From the NCBI RefSeq assembly GCF_019263705.2, contig NZ_JADQDK010000001.1:248001-312000 (forward strand): a stretch of DNA of 64,000 nucleotides, read 5' to 3'. Both the position numbers and the translations under genes were made by a program. Below the pieces are notes generated by a model that was not told where the DNA came from, searched no databases, and was given only the letters and a program-made list of their open reading frames with translations. Shown one piece after another: positions 57,296-64,000 of the stretch (the stretch's first letter is position 1; every line of letters begins with the position of its first letter). The stretch is from Pseudonocardia abyssalis (lineage in GTDB: Bacteria; Actinomycetota; Actinomycetes; Mycobacteriales; Pseudonocardiaceae).

Positions 57296-58413
57296 CGCAG
57301 CGACCACAGCGTCTCGGTGAGCCCGGGGAAGGTCGGGTCGTCGCGCAGGATCGTCTCCAGGTCGCGGCGGGCGTCCTCTCGCCGGTTCTGCGAGAGATCG
57401 ACGCGGGCCCGTTCCAACAGCGCCCGGTGCCGGACGGAGGAGGCGCGGGGGACGCGCAGCGCCTCCTGCAGCGCCTCGCGGGCGGCGTCGGGGTAGCCGA
57501 GCTCGGCCCAGGCGCGGCCGCGGAACACCAGCAGCAGGGCGGTGGCGTCGTCGGCGTTGACGGTCGTCCCCGTCAGGTCGACCACGTCGGCGTGCCGGCC
57601 CGCGTCGCTGTAGAGCTCGGTGAGGGAGAGCGCGGCGGGGGCGGTGGGGTCGGCCTGCTCGACGGTCCAGATCGCCGCGTCCAGGTCACCCGCGGCCTGG
57701 TGCAGCTCGGCGACGGCGAGCAGCACGACGTCGTGGGCGATCCCGAGGTAGGCGGTGGCGCCGTGGGCGATCTGGACGGGCCAGGTGCGGTCCGCGAGAT
57801 GGCGGGTCGTGAAGGGGTGGTCGCGCAGTGCCGCCGTGCCCTGTGCCGCGACCCAGCCGAGCAGCTCCCGGGAGCGGACGGGGTCCGGCTCGGCGAGGCC
57901 GTCGAGGGCTGCGGCGAGGAGGCAGGCGGTGGGGTCGGCCCGGCCGTGGGTGCGGGCGACGTCGGCGTAGCGGCCGGTGTGCAGGGCGTCGAGGAGGTCG
58001 CGCTCCCAGGGCGGATCGACGGGGGCGGCCGGCGCGGCCCAGGTCGGCGGCGGGGGCACGGCGGGGGTCGGCGGGGCAGGGGCGGGTGGCCAGGACGTGG
58101 GCGGTGCGGACGCGGGAGCAGGCGGCGGTGTGGGTGCGGGCGGCGGTGCGGGCGGCGGTGTGGGTGGCGGTGTGGGTGTGGGTGTGGGTGTGGGTGCGGG
58201 CGGCGGGGCCGGCCGGTTCGCGCGCGGCTCGCGCAGCGTCGTCGAGTGGACCAGGCCCATCCGCGCCAGACCGACGGTGCTGCTGATCCGGCCGCCCGGG
58301 TGCCGGGTGAGGCGCGCGTTGCGCGGCCCGACGGAGTAGCTGACGCCGCTGTTGCTCACCGTCACGTGCACGCCCGGGAGGATCTTGACGCTCTTGTGCA
58401 GCCAGAAGCCCAC
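57292..58413 (-). CDS. DUF4236-TPR protein with long Pro-rich linker
   Basis: 373 residues from GTG with AGGAG six bases upstream. Residues 1-50 match the DUF4236 domain (GFWLHKSVKILPGVHVTVSN, then SVGPRNARLTRHPGGRIS). Residues 65-130 are nearly pure Pro/Ala/Thr. The C-terminal 230 residues are helical repeats consistent with TPRs (for example AWAELGYPDAAREALQEAL and LARVDLSQNRREDARRDLE-like segments). The domain set suggests a scaffold. It sits eight bases after the TerD gene stop, so it is very likely co-transcribed with terD. Function unknown. Confidence 0.8.
   Translation of the reverse strand: MGFWLHKSVKILPGVHVTVSNSGVSYSVGPRNARLTRHPGGRISSTVGLARMGLVHSTTLREPRANRPAPPPAPTPTPTPTPPPTPPPAPPPAPTPPPAPASAPPTSWPPAPAPPTPAVPPPPTWAAPAAPVDPPWERDLLDALHTGRYADVARTHGRADPTACLLAAALDGLAEPDPVRSRELLGWVAAQGTAALRDHPFTTRHLADRTWPVQIAHGATAYLGIAHDVVLLAVAELHQAAGDLDAAIWTVEQADPTAPAALSLTELYSDAGRHADVVDLTGTTVNADDATALLLVFRGRAWAELGYPDAAREALQEALRVPRASSVRHRALLERARVDLSQNRREDARRDLETILRDDPTFPGLTETLWSLR
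58128..58206 (-). repeat. Low-complexity Pro/Thr/Ala-coding repeat
   Basis: On the plus strand the sequence is a mix of GGGTGT, GGGTGC and GGCGGT units, encoding on the minus strand a run of PTPTPTPPPTPPPAPP type. Short-period units like these are prone to slippage and to assembly error; all multiples seen keep the frame. Confidence 0.75.
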
Positions 58414-58421
58414 GGGTGCTC

Positions 58422-59006
58422 CTACAGCTCGTAGCCGGCGGGGACGGGCGGGTGGCGCCAGTCGATGCCGGGAGGTGGGGGAGGGGGTTCGTCGTCGATG
58501 TCGACGCCGAAGTCGCGGGCGAGCCCGGCCAGTCCGTCGCGGTAGCCCTGCCCGACCGCCCGCACCTTCCACTGCGCGCCGCGGCGGTACAGCTCCACGG
58601 CGACGGCCGCGGTCTCGGCGTCCAGCCCGTCCATGACGAACGACGCCAGCGGCTCGCCCGAGCCGCCGCTGACGCTCGCGCGCACCGGTCCGAGACCGGC
58701 CAGCGACCCCCCGTCCGCGCTGACGGCGAACGCGACCGCGTCCACGGCGTCGTCGAACCCGTCGAGGTCGACGTCGATCCGGTCGGTCACCTCGCCACCG
58801 GCCCGCTTCCCGGCGTGGACGACGCGGCGGTCGGCGGAGGCGGGCTGGTTGTAGAAGACGAAGTCGGCGTCGCCGCGCACCCGTCCGCCCGCGAGCAGGA
58901 GGGCGGAGAGGTCGGCCTCCAGGCCGGCGACGGCGGCCCAGGTGCAGGTCACGGTGACCGAGCGGGTGGGCGGGAGCGCGGTGTTGGCGCCCTTCGTCAG
59001 CTGCAC
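58422..59006 (-). CDS. TerD-family protein
   Basis: 194 residues from GTG. LTKGANTALPPTRSVTVTCTW matches the TerD N-terminus, with the next conserved strands DADFVFYNQPAS, IDVDLDGFDDAVDAVAFAVS and the calcium-site acids spread through them, then SFVMDGLDAETAAVAVELYR and GAQWKVRAVGQGY. TerD domains bind Ca and occur in tellurite, phage and stress-response modules. The C-terminal DDEPPPPPPG tail is unusual. Its stop lies directly before the DUF4236-TPR gene. A TerB-like region occurs in the protease at 19.9 kb, but no TerC or TerZ is present. Confidence 0.88.
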   Translation of the reverse strand: MQLTKGANTALPPTRSVTVTCTWAAVAGLEADLSALLLAGGRVRGDADFVFYNQPASADRRVVHAGKRAGGEVTDRIDVDLDGFDDAVDAVAFAVSADGGSLAGLGPVRASVSGGSGEPLASFVMDGLDAETAAVAVELYRRGAQWKVRAVGQGYRDGLAGLARDFGVDIDDEPPPPPPGIDWRHPPVPAGYEL

Positions 59007-59029
59007 GGCGGACAGGCTACGAGGTCGCG

Positions 59030-59407
59030 TCAGCGGGCGACGTAGTGGCTGAGCAGCGCCTGCACCTCGTACACGTCGACGCCCTTGCCGAACTGCTTCG
59101 CGATCGGCACGGGGCTGCCGGAGAGCCAGATCTTGAGCTCGGCGTCGAGGTCGAACGTGCCTGCGGTCTCGACGCTGAAGTGCGTGATCGAGCGGTACGG
59201 GACGGTGTGGTACTCGATCTTCTTCCCGGTCAGACCCTGCTTGTCGACGAGGATCAGGCGTCGGTCGGTGAACAGGAACGCGTCGCGCACGAGGAGGTAG
59301 GCGGCGTGCACCTGCTCGCCCTGGCCCAGCAGTCGCCCGTACTCCTGCGCCGCAGCGGCCGGGTCCATGCGGGAGGCGTTGCCCATGATTCCGCCGAGGA
59401 AACTCAT
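59030..59407 (-). CDS. Bacterial PH-domain protein
   Basis: 125 residues, essentially one bacterial PH domain: ALFTDRRLILVDKQ-like strand appears as FLFTDRRLILVDKQGLTGKK, followed by IEYHTVPYRSITHFSVETA, FDLDAELKIWLSG and the C-terminal helix VYEVQALLSHYV. Such proteins are cytoplasmic or membrane-peripheral with unknown ligands. It is the first gene of the unit that continues into terD (23-bp gap). It is divergent from arsR, and the ArsR operator lies 11 bp from its start, so ArsR may repress both. Confidence 0.83.
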   Translation of the reverse strand: MSFLGGIMGNASRMDPAAAAQEYGRLLGQGEQVHAAYLLVRDAFLFTDRRLILVDKQGLTGKKIEYHTVPYRSITHFSVETAGTFDLDAELKIWLSGSPVPIAKQFGKGVDVYEVQALLSHYVAR

Positions 59408-59417
59408 GAGCCCACCT

Positions 59418-59449
59418 TGACATACAACCAATCAGTTGTATGTTTGTCA
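59418..59449. promoter_or_regulatory. ArsR-type operator palindrome
   Basis: ACATACAAC (59420-59428), six bases, GTTGTATGT (59435-59443) is a perfect nine-pair inverted repeat; TGACA (59418-59422) and TGTCA (59445-59449) extend it imperfectly. It occupies almost the whole 43-bp gap between the divergent PH-domain and arsR genes. Such TACAAC-GTTGTA sites are typical for ArsR regulators paired with SRPBCC proteins. Confidence 0.75.
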
Positions 59450-59450
59450 C

Positions 59451-59786
59451 ATGGCCGAGGACGACGAGGACCGGGCGGACGCCCTGTTCCACGCGCTCGC
59501 CGACCGCACCCGGCGCGACATCCTGCGCCGCGTGCTGGCCGGGGAGCACTCGGTCTCCGCGCTCGCGGCGGGCTACGAGATGAGCTTCGCCGCGGTGCAG
59601 AAGCACGTCGCCGTGCTGGAGAGGGCCGGCCTGCTCACCAAGCGTCGCAACGGGCGCGAGCAGCTGGCCAGCGGCGACGTGGCGGCCGTGCGGTCGGTGG
59701 GCTCGATGCTCACCGAGCTGGAGCAGGTCTGGCGCGGCCGCATCGCCCGGATCGACGAACTGATCGCCACCGAAGAGGAGCACTGA
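59451..59786 (+). CDS. ArsR-family repressor of an SRPBCC operon
   Basis: 111 residues. Winged HTH: LFHALADRTRRDILRRVLAG, then SALAAGYEMSFAAVQKHVAV as the recognition helix and the LLTKRRNGREQL wing. No ArsR metal-site Cys is present, so it is the non-metal subgroup that regulates the linked START/AHSA1 gene. It binds, by inference, the perfect palindrome right before its start. It is followed by one base and the SRPBCC gene, so they are co-transcribed. Confidence 0.92.
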   Translation: MAEDDEDRADALFHALADRTRRDILRRVLAGEHSVSALAAGYEMSFAAVQKHVAVLERAGLLTKRRNGREQLASGDVAAVRSVGSMLTELEQVWRGRIARIDELIATEEEH

Positions 59787-59787
59787 C

Positions 59788-60273
59788 ATGCCCGTCACCG
59801 ACGTCTCGCACGACATGGACACCCGGACCCTCACGATCGTCGCGGAGTTCGCGGCGCCGCTCCAGCGCGTCTGGCAGGTCTACGCCGACCCGCGCCAGCT
59901 CGAGCGCGTGTGGGGCCCGCCGACGTACCCGGCCACCTTCGTCGACCACGACCTGCGCCCCGGCGGTCGCGTGACCTACTACATGACCAGCCCGGAGGGC
60001 GAGAAGTTCGCCGGCTACTGGGAGATCGTCACCGTCGACGAGCCGACGGGCTTCACCTTCGACGACGGCTTCGCCCACGAGGACTTCACGCCGAACTCCG
60101 ACCTGCCCGTGTCGCACAACGAGTACCGCTTCGTCGCGTTCGACGGCGGCACGCGCGCGACCTACGTCGGCACCTACGCGAGCGCCGACGCCCTGCAGAA
60201 GGTGCTGGACATGGGCATCGTCGAGGGTGCGACGGGCTCCATCAACCAGATCGACGGGCTGCTGGCGACGTAG
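59788..60273 (+). CDS. SRPBCC (AHSA1-like) domain protein
   Basis: 161 residues, single START-like helix-grip fold: RTLTIVAEFAAPLQRVWQVY and QLERVWGPPTYPATFVDHDL are family-typical, then the GGRVTYYMTSPEGEKFAGYW strands and a long C-terminal helix. These proteins bind hydrophobic ligands and are nearly always encoded beside an ArsR repressor, whose inducer may be the same ligand. Here the two are directly adjacent. The last 32 bp overlap the convergent class IV aminotransferase-like gene. Confidence 0.9.
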   Translation: MPVTDVSHDMDTRTLTIVAEFAAPLQRVWQVYADPRQLERVWGPPTYPATFVDHDLRPGGRVTYYMTSPEGEKFAGYWEIVTVDEPTGFTFDDGFAHEDFTPNSDLPVSHNEYRFVAFDGGTRATYVGTYASADALQKVLDMGIVEGATGSINQIDGLLAT

Positions 60274-61042
60274 CGGCGAGCACGTACTCGCGGAAGGCGT
60301 CGGCCGCGGCGGCGGAGAGCGGGCCCGGCGCGGCCGGGAGGTCGCGGCCGTCGATCGCGGCGACCGGCTGGACCTCGCGCGTGGTGGAGGCCAGGAACGC
60401 CTCGTCGAGATCGCCCAGCTCGTCGCGCCGCAGGCTGCGCTCCGTCGCCCCGGAGACGGCGAGGACGTGCCGGCGGGTGATCGAGTCGAGGACGTGGTCG
60501 GCGAGCGGCGGGGTGTGCAGCGCGCCGTCGAGGGCGTAGAAGAACGCCGAGGTCGGGCCCTCCAGGACCGTGCCGTCGGGGGTGACGAGCAGCGCCTCGC
60601 CCGCTCCCGCCTCCTTCGCCAGCCGCGACGCGTGCATGTTGGCGGAGTACGACAGCGACTTCACCGCGTCGAGCACCCGGGTGGGCGCGTACTCGACCGT
60701 GGCGAGTGCGATGGTCGGGGCGACGTCCGGGGGCGGCGCGAGCACGATCACCCGCCGCCCGCCGCGGGTGAGGAGCAGGCGCACCGTGCCGTCGACGGCG
60801 CCGGCGCGGTCGAGGAGCGCGTCGACCTCGGCGAGTGCGGCGTCGAGGTCGAACTCCAGGCGGACGTTCGCCGCCGAGCGCCGCAGCCGGGCGACGTGCT
60901 CGTCCCACGCGAAGGGCCGGCCCGCGTAGAGCCGGGCGACCTCGAACACGCCGTCGCCGCGCAGCAGCCCGTCGTCGGTGACCGGGATCGTCGCCGTCGC
61001 GGCCGGGCCGATCACGCCGTCGACCGATGCCAGTTCGTCCAC
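60242..61042 (-). CDS. Class IV PLP enzyme, probably 4-amino-4-deoxychorismate lyase
   Basis: 266 residues from GTG. The family-IV fold shows DDGLLRGDGVFEVARLY, VKSLSYSANMHASR with PLP-binding Lys128, and the phosphate-binding LEGPTSAFFYALDG. The closest matches are aminodeoxychorismate lyases (PabC, folate synthesis), but branched-chain and D-amino-acid aminotransferases share these motifs. The size and N-terminal DGVIG fit PabC. It is a single gene convergent with the SRPBCC gene, and the TetR gene lies just upstream on the same strand. Confidence 0.8.
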   Translation of the reverse strand: MDELASVDGVIGPAATATIPVTDDGLLRGDGVFEVARLYAGRPFAWDEHVARLRRSAANVRLEFDLDAALAEVDALLDRAGAVDGTVRLLLTRGGRRVIVLAPPPDVAPTIALATVEYAPTRVLDAVKSLSYSANMHASRLAKEAGAGEALLVTPDGTVLEGPTSAFFYALDGALHTPPLADHVLDSITRRHVLAVSGATERSLRRDELGDLDEAFLASTTREVQPVAAIDGRDLPAAPGPLSAAAADAFREYVLAATSPAARRSG

Positions 61043-61053
61043 GGGGTCCGACC

Positions 61054-61695
61054 CTACGTCCCTGCGCGCGCGGCGAGTCCGTCGAGGATCAGCTCCAGGC
61101 CGTAGCCGAACTCGTCGGCGTAGGCGTAGTCCCGGCCCCTCATCTTCTCGGCCACCAGCTCGGTGAGGTGCGGGTAGGTGTCGGCGGGCAGCTCCAGCGC
61201 CGCGACGAACTCCTCGGTGCCCTCGCCCGGCTCGAACGGCAGGTTGACCTCGGTGAGCACGAATCCGTAGACGTACGCGTCGAGCACGGAGAATGCGTGG
61301 GCGGCCAGCGCGACGCCGAACCCGTTGCGGCGCAGGCACCCCAGCACGGAGTCGTGGTGGTGCAGCAGCGCGGGGAGCGGGTTGCTGCGCGACTCGACGA
61401 GGCCCAGTGCCCACGGGTGTCGTGACAGCACGGCCCGGGCGGACGCGGCGCGGTCGGCCATCGCGGGGCGCCACGGCCGGTCGGGTGCGGGGAGCTCGAT
61501 CTCGCCGTAGACGCGGTCGGCGAGTGCGTCGAGCAGGGCCTCCTTGCCGGCGACGTGGTGGTAGAGCGACATCGCCTCGACGCCGAGCTCCCTGCCGACG
61601 TTGCGCATGCTCACGAGGGCGAGGCCGCCCCGGTCGGCGACGCGGACCGCGGCGTCGACGACGCGCTCGGGACTCAGGGCGGGACGGCTGGGCAC
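61054..61695 (-). CDS. TetR-family repressor
   Basis: 213 residues. The N-terminal HTH (RVVDAAVRVADRGGLALVSM, then VGRELGVEAMSLYHHVAGKE) is typical, including the SLYHHV recognition helix of the TetR(class) subgroup with a TetR_C ligand domain. It is divergent from an oxidoreductase gene, and two identical-arm operators CTTACnnnnGTAAG lie in the 72-bp gap. It thus most likely represses itself and the oxidoreductase, opening on a small hydrophobic ligand that may be the enzyme substrate. Confidence 0.92.
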   Translation of the reverse strand: MPSRPALSPERVVDAAVRVADRGGLALVSMRNVGRELGVEAMSLYHHVAGKEALLDALADRVYGEIELPAPDRPWRPAMADRAASARAVLSRHPWALGLVESRSNPLPALLHHHDSVLGCLRRNGFGVALAAHAFSVLDAYVYGFVLTEVNLPFEPGEGTEEFVAALELPADTYPHLTELVAEKMRGRDYAYADEFGYGLELILDGLAARAGT

Positions 61696-61711
61696 GGCAC
61701 CTCCTTGCGGG

Positions 61712-61759
61712 CTTACGACTGTAAGGCTACCGTGTCGGCAACAGACTTACACGCGTAAG
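61712..61759. promoter_or_regulatory. Twin TetR operators
   Basis: CTTACGACTGTAAG (61712-61725) and CTTACACGCGTAAG (61746-61759) are two sites with the same five-base arms and four-base spacers, 34 bp apart centre to centre. They lie between the divergent tetR and quinone-oxidoreductase-like genes. Identical arms with different centres are good evidence for a dimeric repressor. Confidence 0.85.
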
Positions 61760-61767
61760 GGGACGCC

Positions 61768-62697
61768 ATGCGGGCAGCAGTCGTCAGCGAGTACGGCCCA
61801 CCGGACGTCGTGCGTGTCGCCGACGTGCCCGACCCGGTCCCGCGGGCGGGGGAGGTGCTCGTGCGGGTCGTCGCCACCACCGTGAACTCCGGCGACGCGC
61901 GGATCCGCGGCGCGCGCTTCCCGCGGGGGTTCGGCCCGCTCGCCCGACTCGCGATCGGCCTGCGCGGGCCGCGGCGGCCGGTGCTGGGCGTGGTGTTCTC
62001 CGGTGTGGTCGAGGCGGTGGGCGTGGGCGCTGCCTTCACGGTCGGCGACGAGGTCTGCGGGATGACGGGCGCGAAACTGGGGGCGCACGCCGAGCTGGTC
62101 AGGGCGGCGAAGGTCGTCCGGAAACCGGCGGAGGTGTCGCACGACGACGCCGCCGGGGTGCTGTTCGGCGGCACCACCGCACTGCACCTCCTGCGCGACG
62201 TGCGGCGCGGGCAGTCGGTGCTGGTCGTCGGGGCGTCGGGCGCGGTCGGCACGAACGCGGTGCAGCTCGCGGCGCACGCCGGCGCGACCGTCACGGCCGT
62301 CTGCGGTGCGGCGAACGCGGAGCTGGTTCGGGGCCTGGGTGCGGCGCACCTCGTCGACCACCGGCGCACGCCACTCGCGGAGATCACCGACCGGTTCGAC
62401 GTCGTGCTCGACACCGTCGGCACGCTGGACCCCGCCACCGGCCGTCGGCTGCTCACCGACGACGGGGTGCTGGTGCTCGCCGTCGCCAGCCTCGGGGAGA
62501 CCGTGCTGCCGCGGCGGCGGGTGCGGGCAGGCGTGACGCCGGAGCGGCCCGCGGACTTCGCGCTGCTGCTGGAGCGGGTGGCGAAGGGGGAGCTGCGGGT
62601 GGTGGTCGACGAGGTGGTCGGGTTCGACGGCATCGTCGCGGCGCACCGGCGGGTGGACTCCGGCCGCAAGGTGGGGAACCTGGTGCTGCGGCCGTAG
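61768..62697 (+). CDS. Zinc-free MDR oxidoreductase (quinone oxidoreductase-like)
   Basis: 309 residues. The N-terminal GroES-like domain starts MRAAVVSEYGPPDVVRVADV, the usual QOR pattern. The Rossmann loop is VLVVGASGAVGTNAVQLAAH and the ADH zinc Cys/His ligands are absent, which places it in the zeta-crystallin/QOR group. It should reduce enones, quinones or other activated alkenes with NADPH. The TetR gene lies divergent with twin operators, so expression is likely substrate induced. Confidence 0.88.
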   Translation: MRAAVVSEYGPPDVVRVADVPDPVPRAGEVLVRVVATTVNSGDARIRGARFPRGFGPLARLAIGLRGPRRPVLGVVFSGVVEAVGVGAAFTVGDEVCGMTGAKLGAHAELVRAAKVVRKPAEVSHDDAAGVLFGGTTALHLLRDVRRGQSVLVVGASGAVGTNAVQLAAHAGATVTAVCGAANAELVRGLGAAHLVDHRRTPLAEITDRFDVVLDTVGTLDPATGRRLLTDDGVLVLAVASLGETVLPRRRVRAGVTPERPADFALLLERVAKGELRVVVDEVVGFDGIVAAHRRVDSGRKVGNLVLRP

Positions 62698-62757
62698 CGG
62701 ATCGTGACCGTCGTGACAGTTGGGTTGTGTACGACACGATCCGGGGATCCCGGACCC

Positions 62758-63801
62758 GTGAGCATCACCGTGAACGCCTACGCCACCCCCGCCGCGAAGG
62801 CCCCGTTCGAGAAGACGACGATCGAGCGCCGGGACCTCCAGCCGAGCGACGTGCTGATCGACATCAAGTTCGCCGGCATCTGTCACTCCGACATCCACAC
62901 CGCCCGCGACGAGTGGGGCGGCACGAACTACCCACTCGTTCCCGGTCACGAGATCGCGGGGATCGTGTCCGAGGTCGGTTCCGCGGTGTCGAGGTACCGC
63001 GTCGGTGACCGGGTCGGTGTCGGCTGCATGGTCGACTCCTGCCGCGAGTGCGTGAACTGCACGGCGGGCGAGGAGCAGTACTGCCTGAAGGGCAACGTCG
63101 GCACCTACGGCGGCGTCCTCGACGGCAGGCCCACCGACGGCGGCTACGCCGAGAAGATCGTCGTCGACGAGAACTACGTGCTGGGCATCCCCGAGGGCGT
63201 CGAGCTCGACGAGGCCGCGCCGCTGCTCTGCGCCGGCATCACCCTGTACTCGCCGCTCAAGCACTGGGGTGCGGGCCCGGGCAAGAAGGTCGCGATCGTC
63301 GGTCTCGGCGGGCTCGGCCACATGGGCGTCAAGATCGCCGCCGCGCTCGGCGCCGAGGTCACGGTGCTGTCGCAGACGCTGTCGAAGGAGGTGGACGGCA
63401 AGAAGTTCGGCGCGCAGCACTACTACGCCACCTCCGACGACGCCACCTTCGAGCAGCTCGCCGGCTCGTTCGACCTGATCGTCAACACCGTGTCCGCGCA
63501 GTTGCCGATGGAGAAGTACCTGTCGCTGCTGGGTCTGAACGGCACCCTGGTCAACGTGGGTGCGCCCGCCGAGCCGCTCGAGGTCCCCGCGTTCGCGCTG
63601 ATCCCGATGCGGCGCAGCTGGGCCGGTTCGATGATCGGCGGCATCCGCGAGACCCAGGAGATGCTCGACTTCTGCGCCGAGCACGGCCTGGGCGCCGAGA
63701 TCGAGGTCATCGACGCCTCGCGCATCGACGAGGCCTACGACCGCGTCGTCGACAGCGACGTGCGGTACCGCTTCGTGATCGACGCGGCCACGATCGCCTG
63801 A
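62758..63801 (+). CDS. Zinc-dependent NAD(P) alcohol dehydrogenase (AdhC/YahK-like)
   Basis: 347 residues from GTG. Catalytic zinc ligands are Cys42 (GICHSDIH), His64 and Glu65 (VPGHEIAG); the structural zinc has Cys95, Cys98, Cys101 and Cys109 in [18 protein letters not shown]. The cofactor loop is [12 protein letters not shown]. The set is typical of cinnamyl-alcohol-dehydrogenase-like AdhC/YahK enzymes that use NADPH to reduce a broad range of aldehydes. It follows the QOR-like gene after 60 bp on the same strand, with no terminator between them. Confidence 0.92.
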   Translation: MSITVNAYATPAAKAPFEKTTIERRDLQPSDVLIDIKFAGICHSDIHTARDEWGGTNYPLVPGHEIAGIVSEVGSAVSRYRVGDRVGVGCMVDSCRECVNCTAGEEQYCLKGNVGTYGGVLDGRPTDGGYAEKIVVDENYVLGIPEGVELDEAAPLLCAGITLYSPLKHWGAGPGKKVAIVGLGGLGHMGVKIAAALGAEVTVLSQTLSKEVDGKKFGAQHYYATSDDATFEQLAGSFDLIVNTVSAQLPMEKYLSLLGLNGTLVNVGAPAEPLEVPAFALIPMRRSWAGSMIGGIRETQEMLDFCAEHGLGAEIEVIDASRIDEAYDRVVDSDVRYRFVIDAATIA

Positions 63802-63825
63802 GAACGACCGTAACCCGCAGCGCCC

Positions 63826-63843
63826 ATCACCCGTTGGGGTGAT
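63826..63843. promoter_or_regulatory. Perfect palindrome upstream of the truncated last gene
   Basis: ATCACCC (63826-63832), four bases, GGGTGAT (63837-63843) form seven perfect pairs. It is 24 bp after the alcohol dehydrogenase stop and about 48 bp before the next start. It lacks a T-run, so an operator for the downstream gene is as likely as a terminator. Confidence 0.4.
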
Positions 63844-63890
63844 AGTCGATCGCGTCGCGTGATCGCACCGCGGCGAACGGGGGAGTGGCG

Positions 63891-64000
63891 ATGCAGCCGG
63901 AGCGAGATGCGCAGGTGCGCGACCAGGTGGTCCGCCTGGTCGGTGTGCTGCGCGCGCTGGCGCCGCCTGCACGCCTCCCCGTCCGTCACGTCGACGCGCA
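63891..64000 (+). CDS. Start of an unidentified protein, cut by the window edge
   Basis: Only 36 codons are visible. The ATG has GGGGGAG five bases upstream; GTG 63885 is an alternative. The segment DAQVRDQVVRLVGVLRALAP is a likely amphipathic helix. No family can be named. A palindrome lies just upstream. Confidence 0.55.
   Translation, partial: MQPERDAQVRDQVVRLVGVLRALAPPARLPVRHVDA

Noticed and set aside
58422..59006. A complete tellurite-resistance operon
   Set aside because: Only TerD is present here; no TerC, TerZ or TerA gene is found around it.

Overview
This window comes from a very GC-rich actinobacterium, most likely a Pseudonocardia or close relative. The reasons are heavy third-position G/C, frequent GTG starts, GTGA/ATGA gene overlaps, a mycothiol-dependent DinB-type enzyme, a PE-like/DUF3558/PPE-like triad, fused isobutyryl-CoA mutase IcmF, MsiK-style sugar transporters without their own ATPase, and many small one-component regulators. 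It looks chromosomal. I see no phage, plasmid, insertion sequence or CRISPR array.

Layout. 0-8 kb: a truncated MarR gene divergent from an FMN azoreductase, an acetyltransferase, an MFS exporter and the large B12-dependent IcmF. 7.4-11.6 kb: a minus-strand operon (ROK glucokinase, PhoD-like phosphatase, AAC(6')-like acetyltransferase) divergent from a DoxX protein with a Lys/Ala-rich tail. 11.7-14 kb: the PE-like / DUF3558 lipoprotein / PPE-like set, without type VII secretion machinery nearby. 14-19.8 kb: M13 peptidase preceded by a 58-residue peptide carrying a duplicated motif, a patatin, a tRNA-Met(CAT), a VapBC pair whose toxin has lost one active-site Asp, a frameshifted antitoxin remnant and an SDR. 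19.9-29.5 kb: a papain-type protease with a TerB-like region and polyacidic tail, an aldo/keto reductase, a LimB-like monooxygenase with its GAF/Fis regulator, and a sugar ABC operon followed by a HalD/BesD-like 2OG oxygenase. 29.5-36.6 kb: erythromycin esterase-like enzyme divergent from a double-HTH MerR protein, a TAP-type hydrolase, an ABM protein, and a BtuFCD-like importer led by a cobalamin riboswitch. The riboswitch makes vitamin B12, not siderophore iron, the likely cargo, which fits the B12-dependent mutase at 3-6 kb.

36.6-48.5 kb is mostly metabolic: AhpD-like protein, aminobutyraldehyde-type dehydrogenase, CAP protein, HtpG, universal stress protein, APC permease, saccharopine-dehydrogenase-like enzyme, copper amine oxidase and a PadR/HAAS pair. 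The amine oxidase, aldehyde dehydrogenase and APC permease could together handle amines, although they are not in one operon.

48.6-56.6 kb is the most unusual region and looks like a small defence island: a PLD-nuclease/SF2-helicase/DUF3427 protein, an MntA-HepT toxin-antitoxin pair, a DUF262 (GmrSD-like) protein with an HNH-like motif, and a convergent DUF2075 ATPase with a PD-(D/E)XK-like N-terminus. Just downstream (56.9-59.4 kb) is a TerD module: HTH protein, DUF4236-TPR protein, TerD and a PH-domain protein. 59.4-64 kb holds an ArsR/SRPBCC pair with a palindromic operator, a class IV PLP enzyme, a TetR regulator with twin operators divergent from a quinone-oxidoreductase-like enzyme, a zinc alcohol dehydrogenase and the start of a truncated gene.

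All assignments come from reading the sequence and recalled family motifs. No database search was run.
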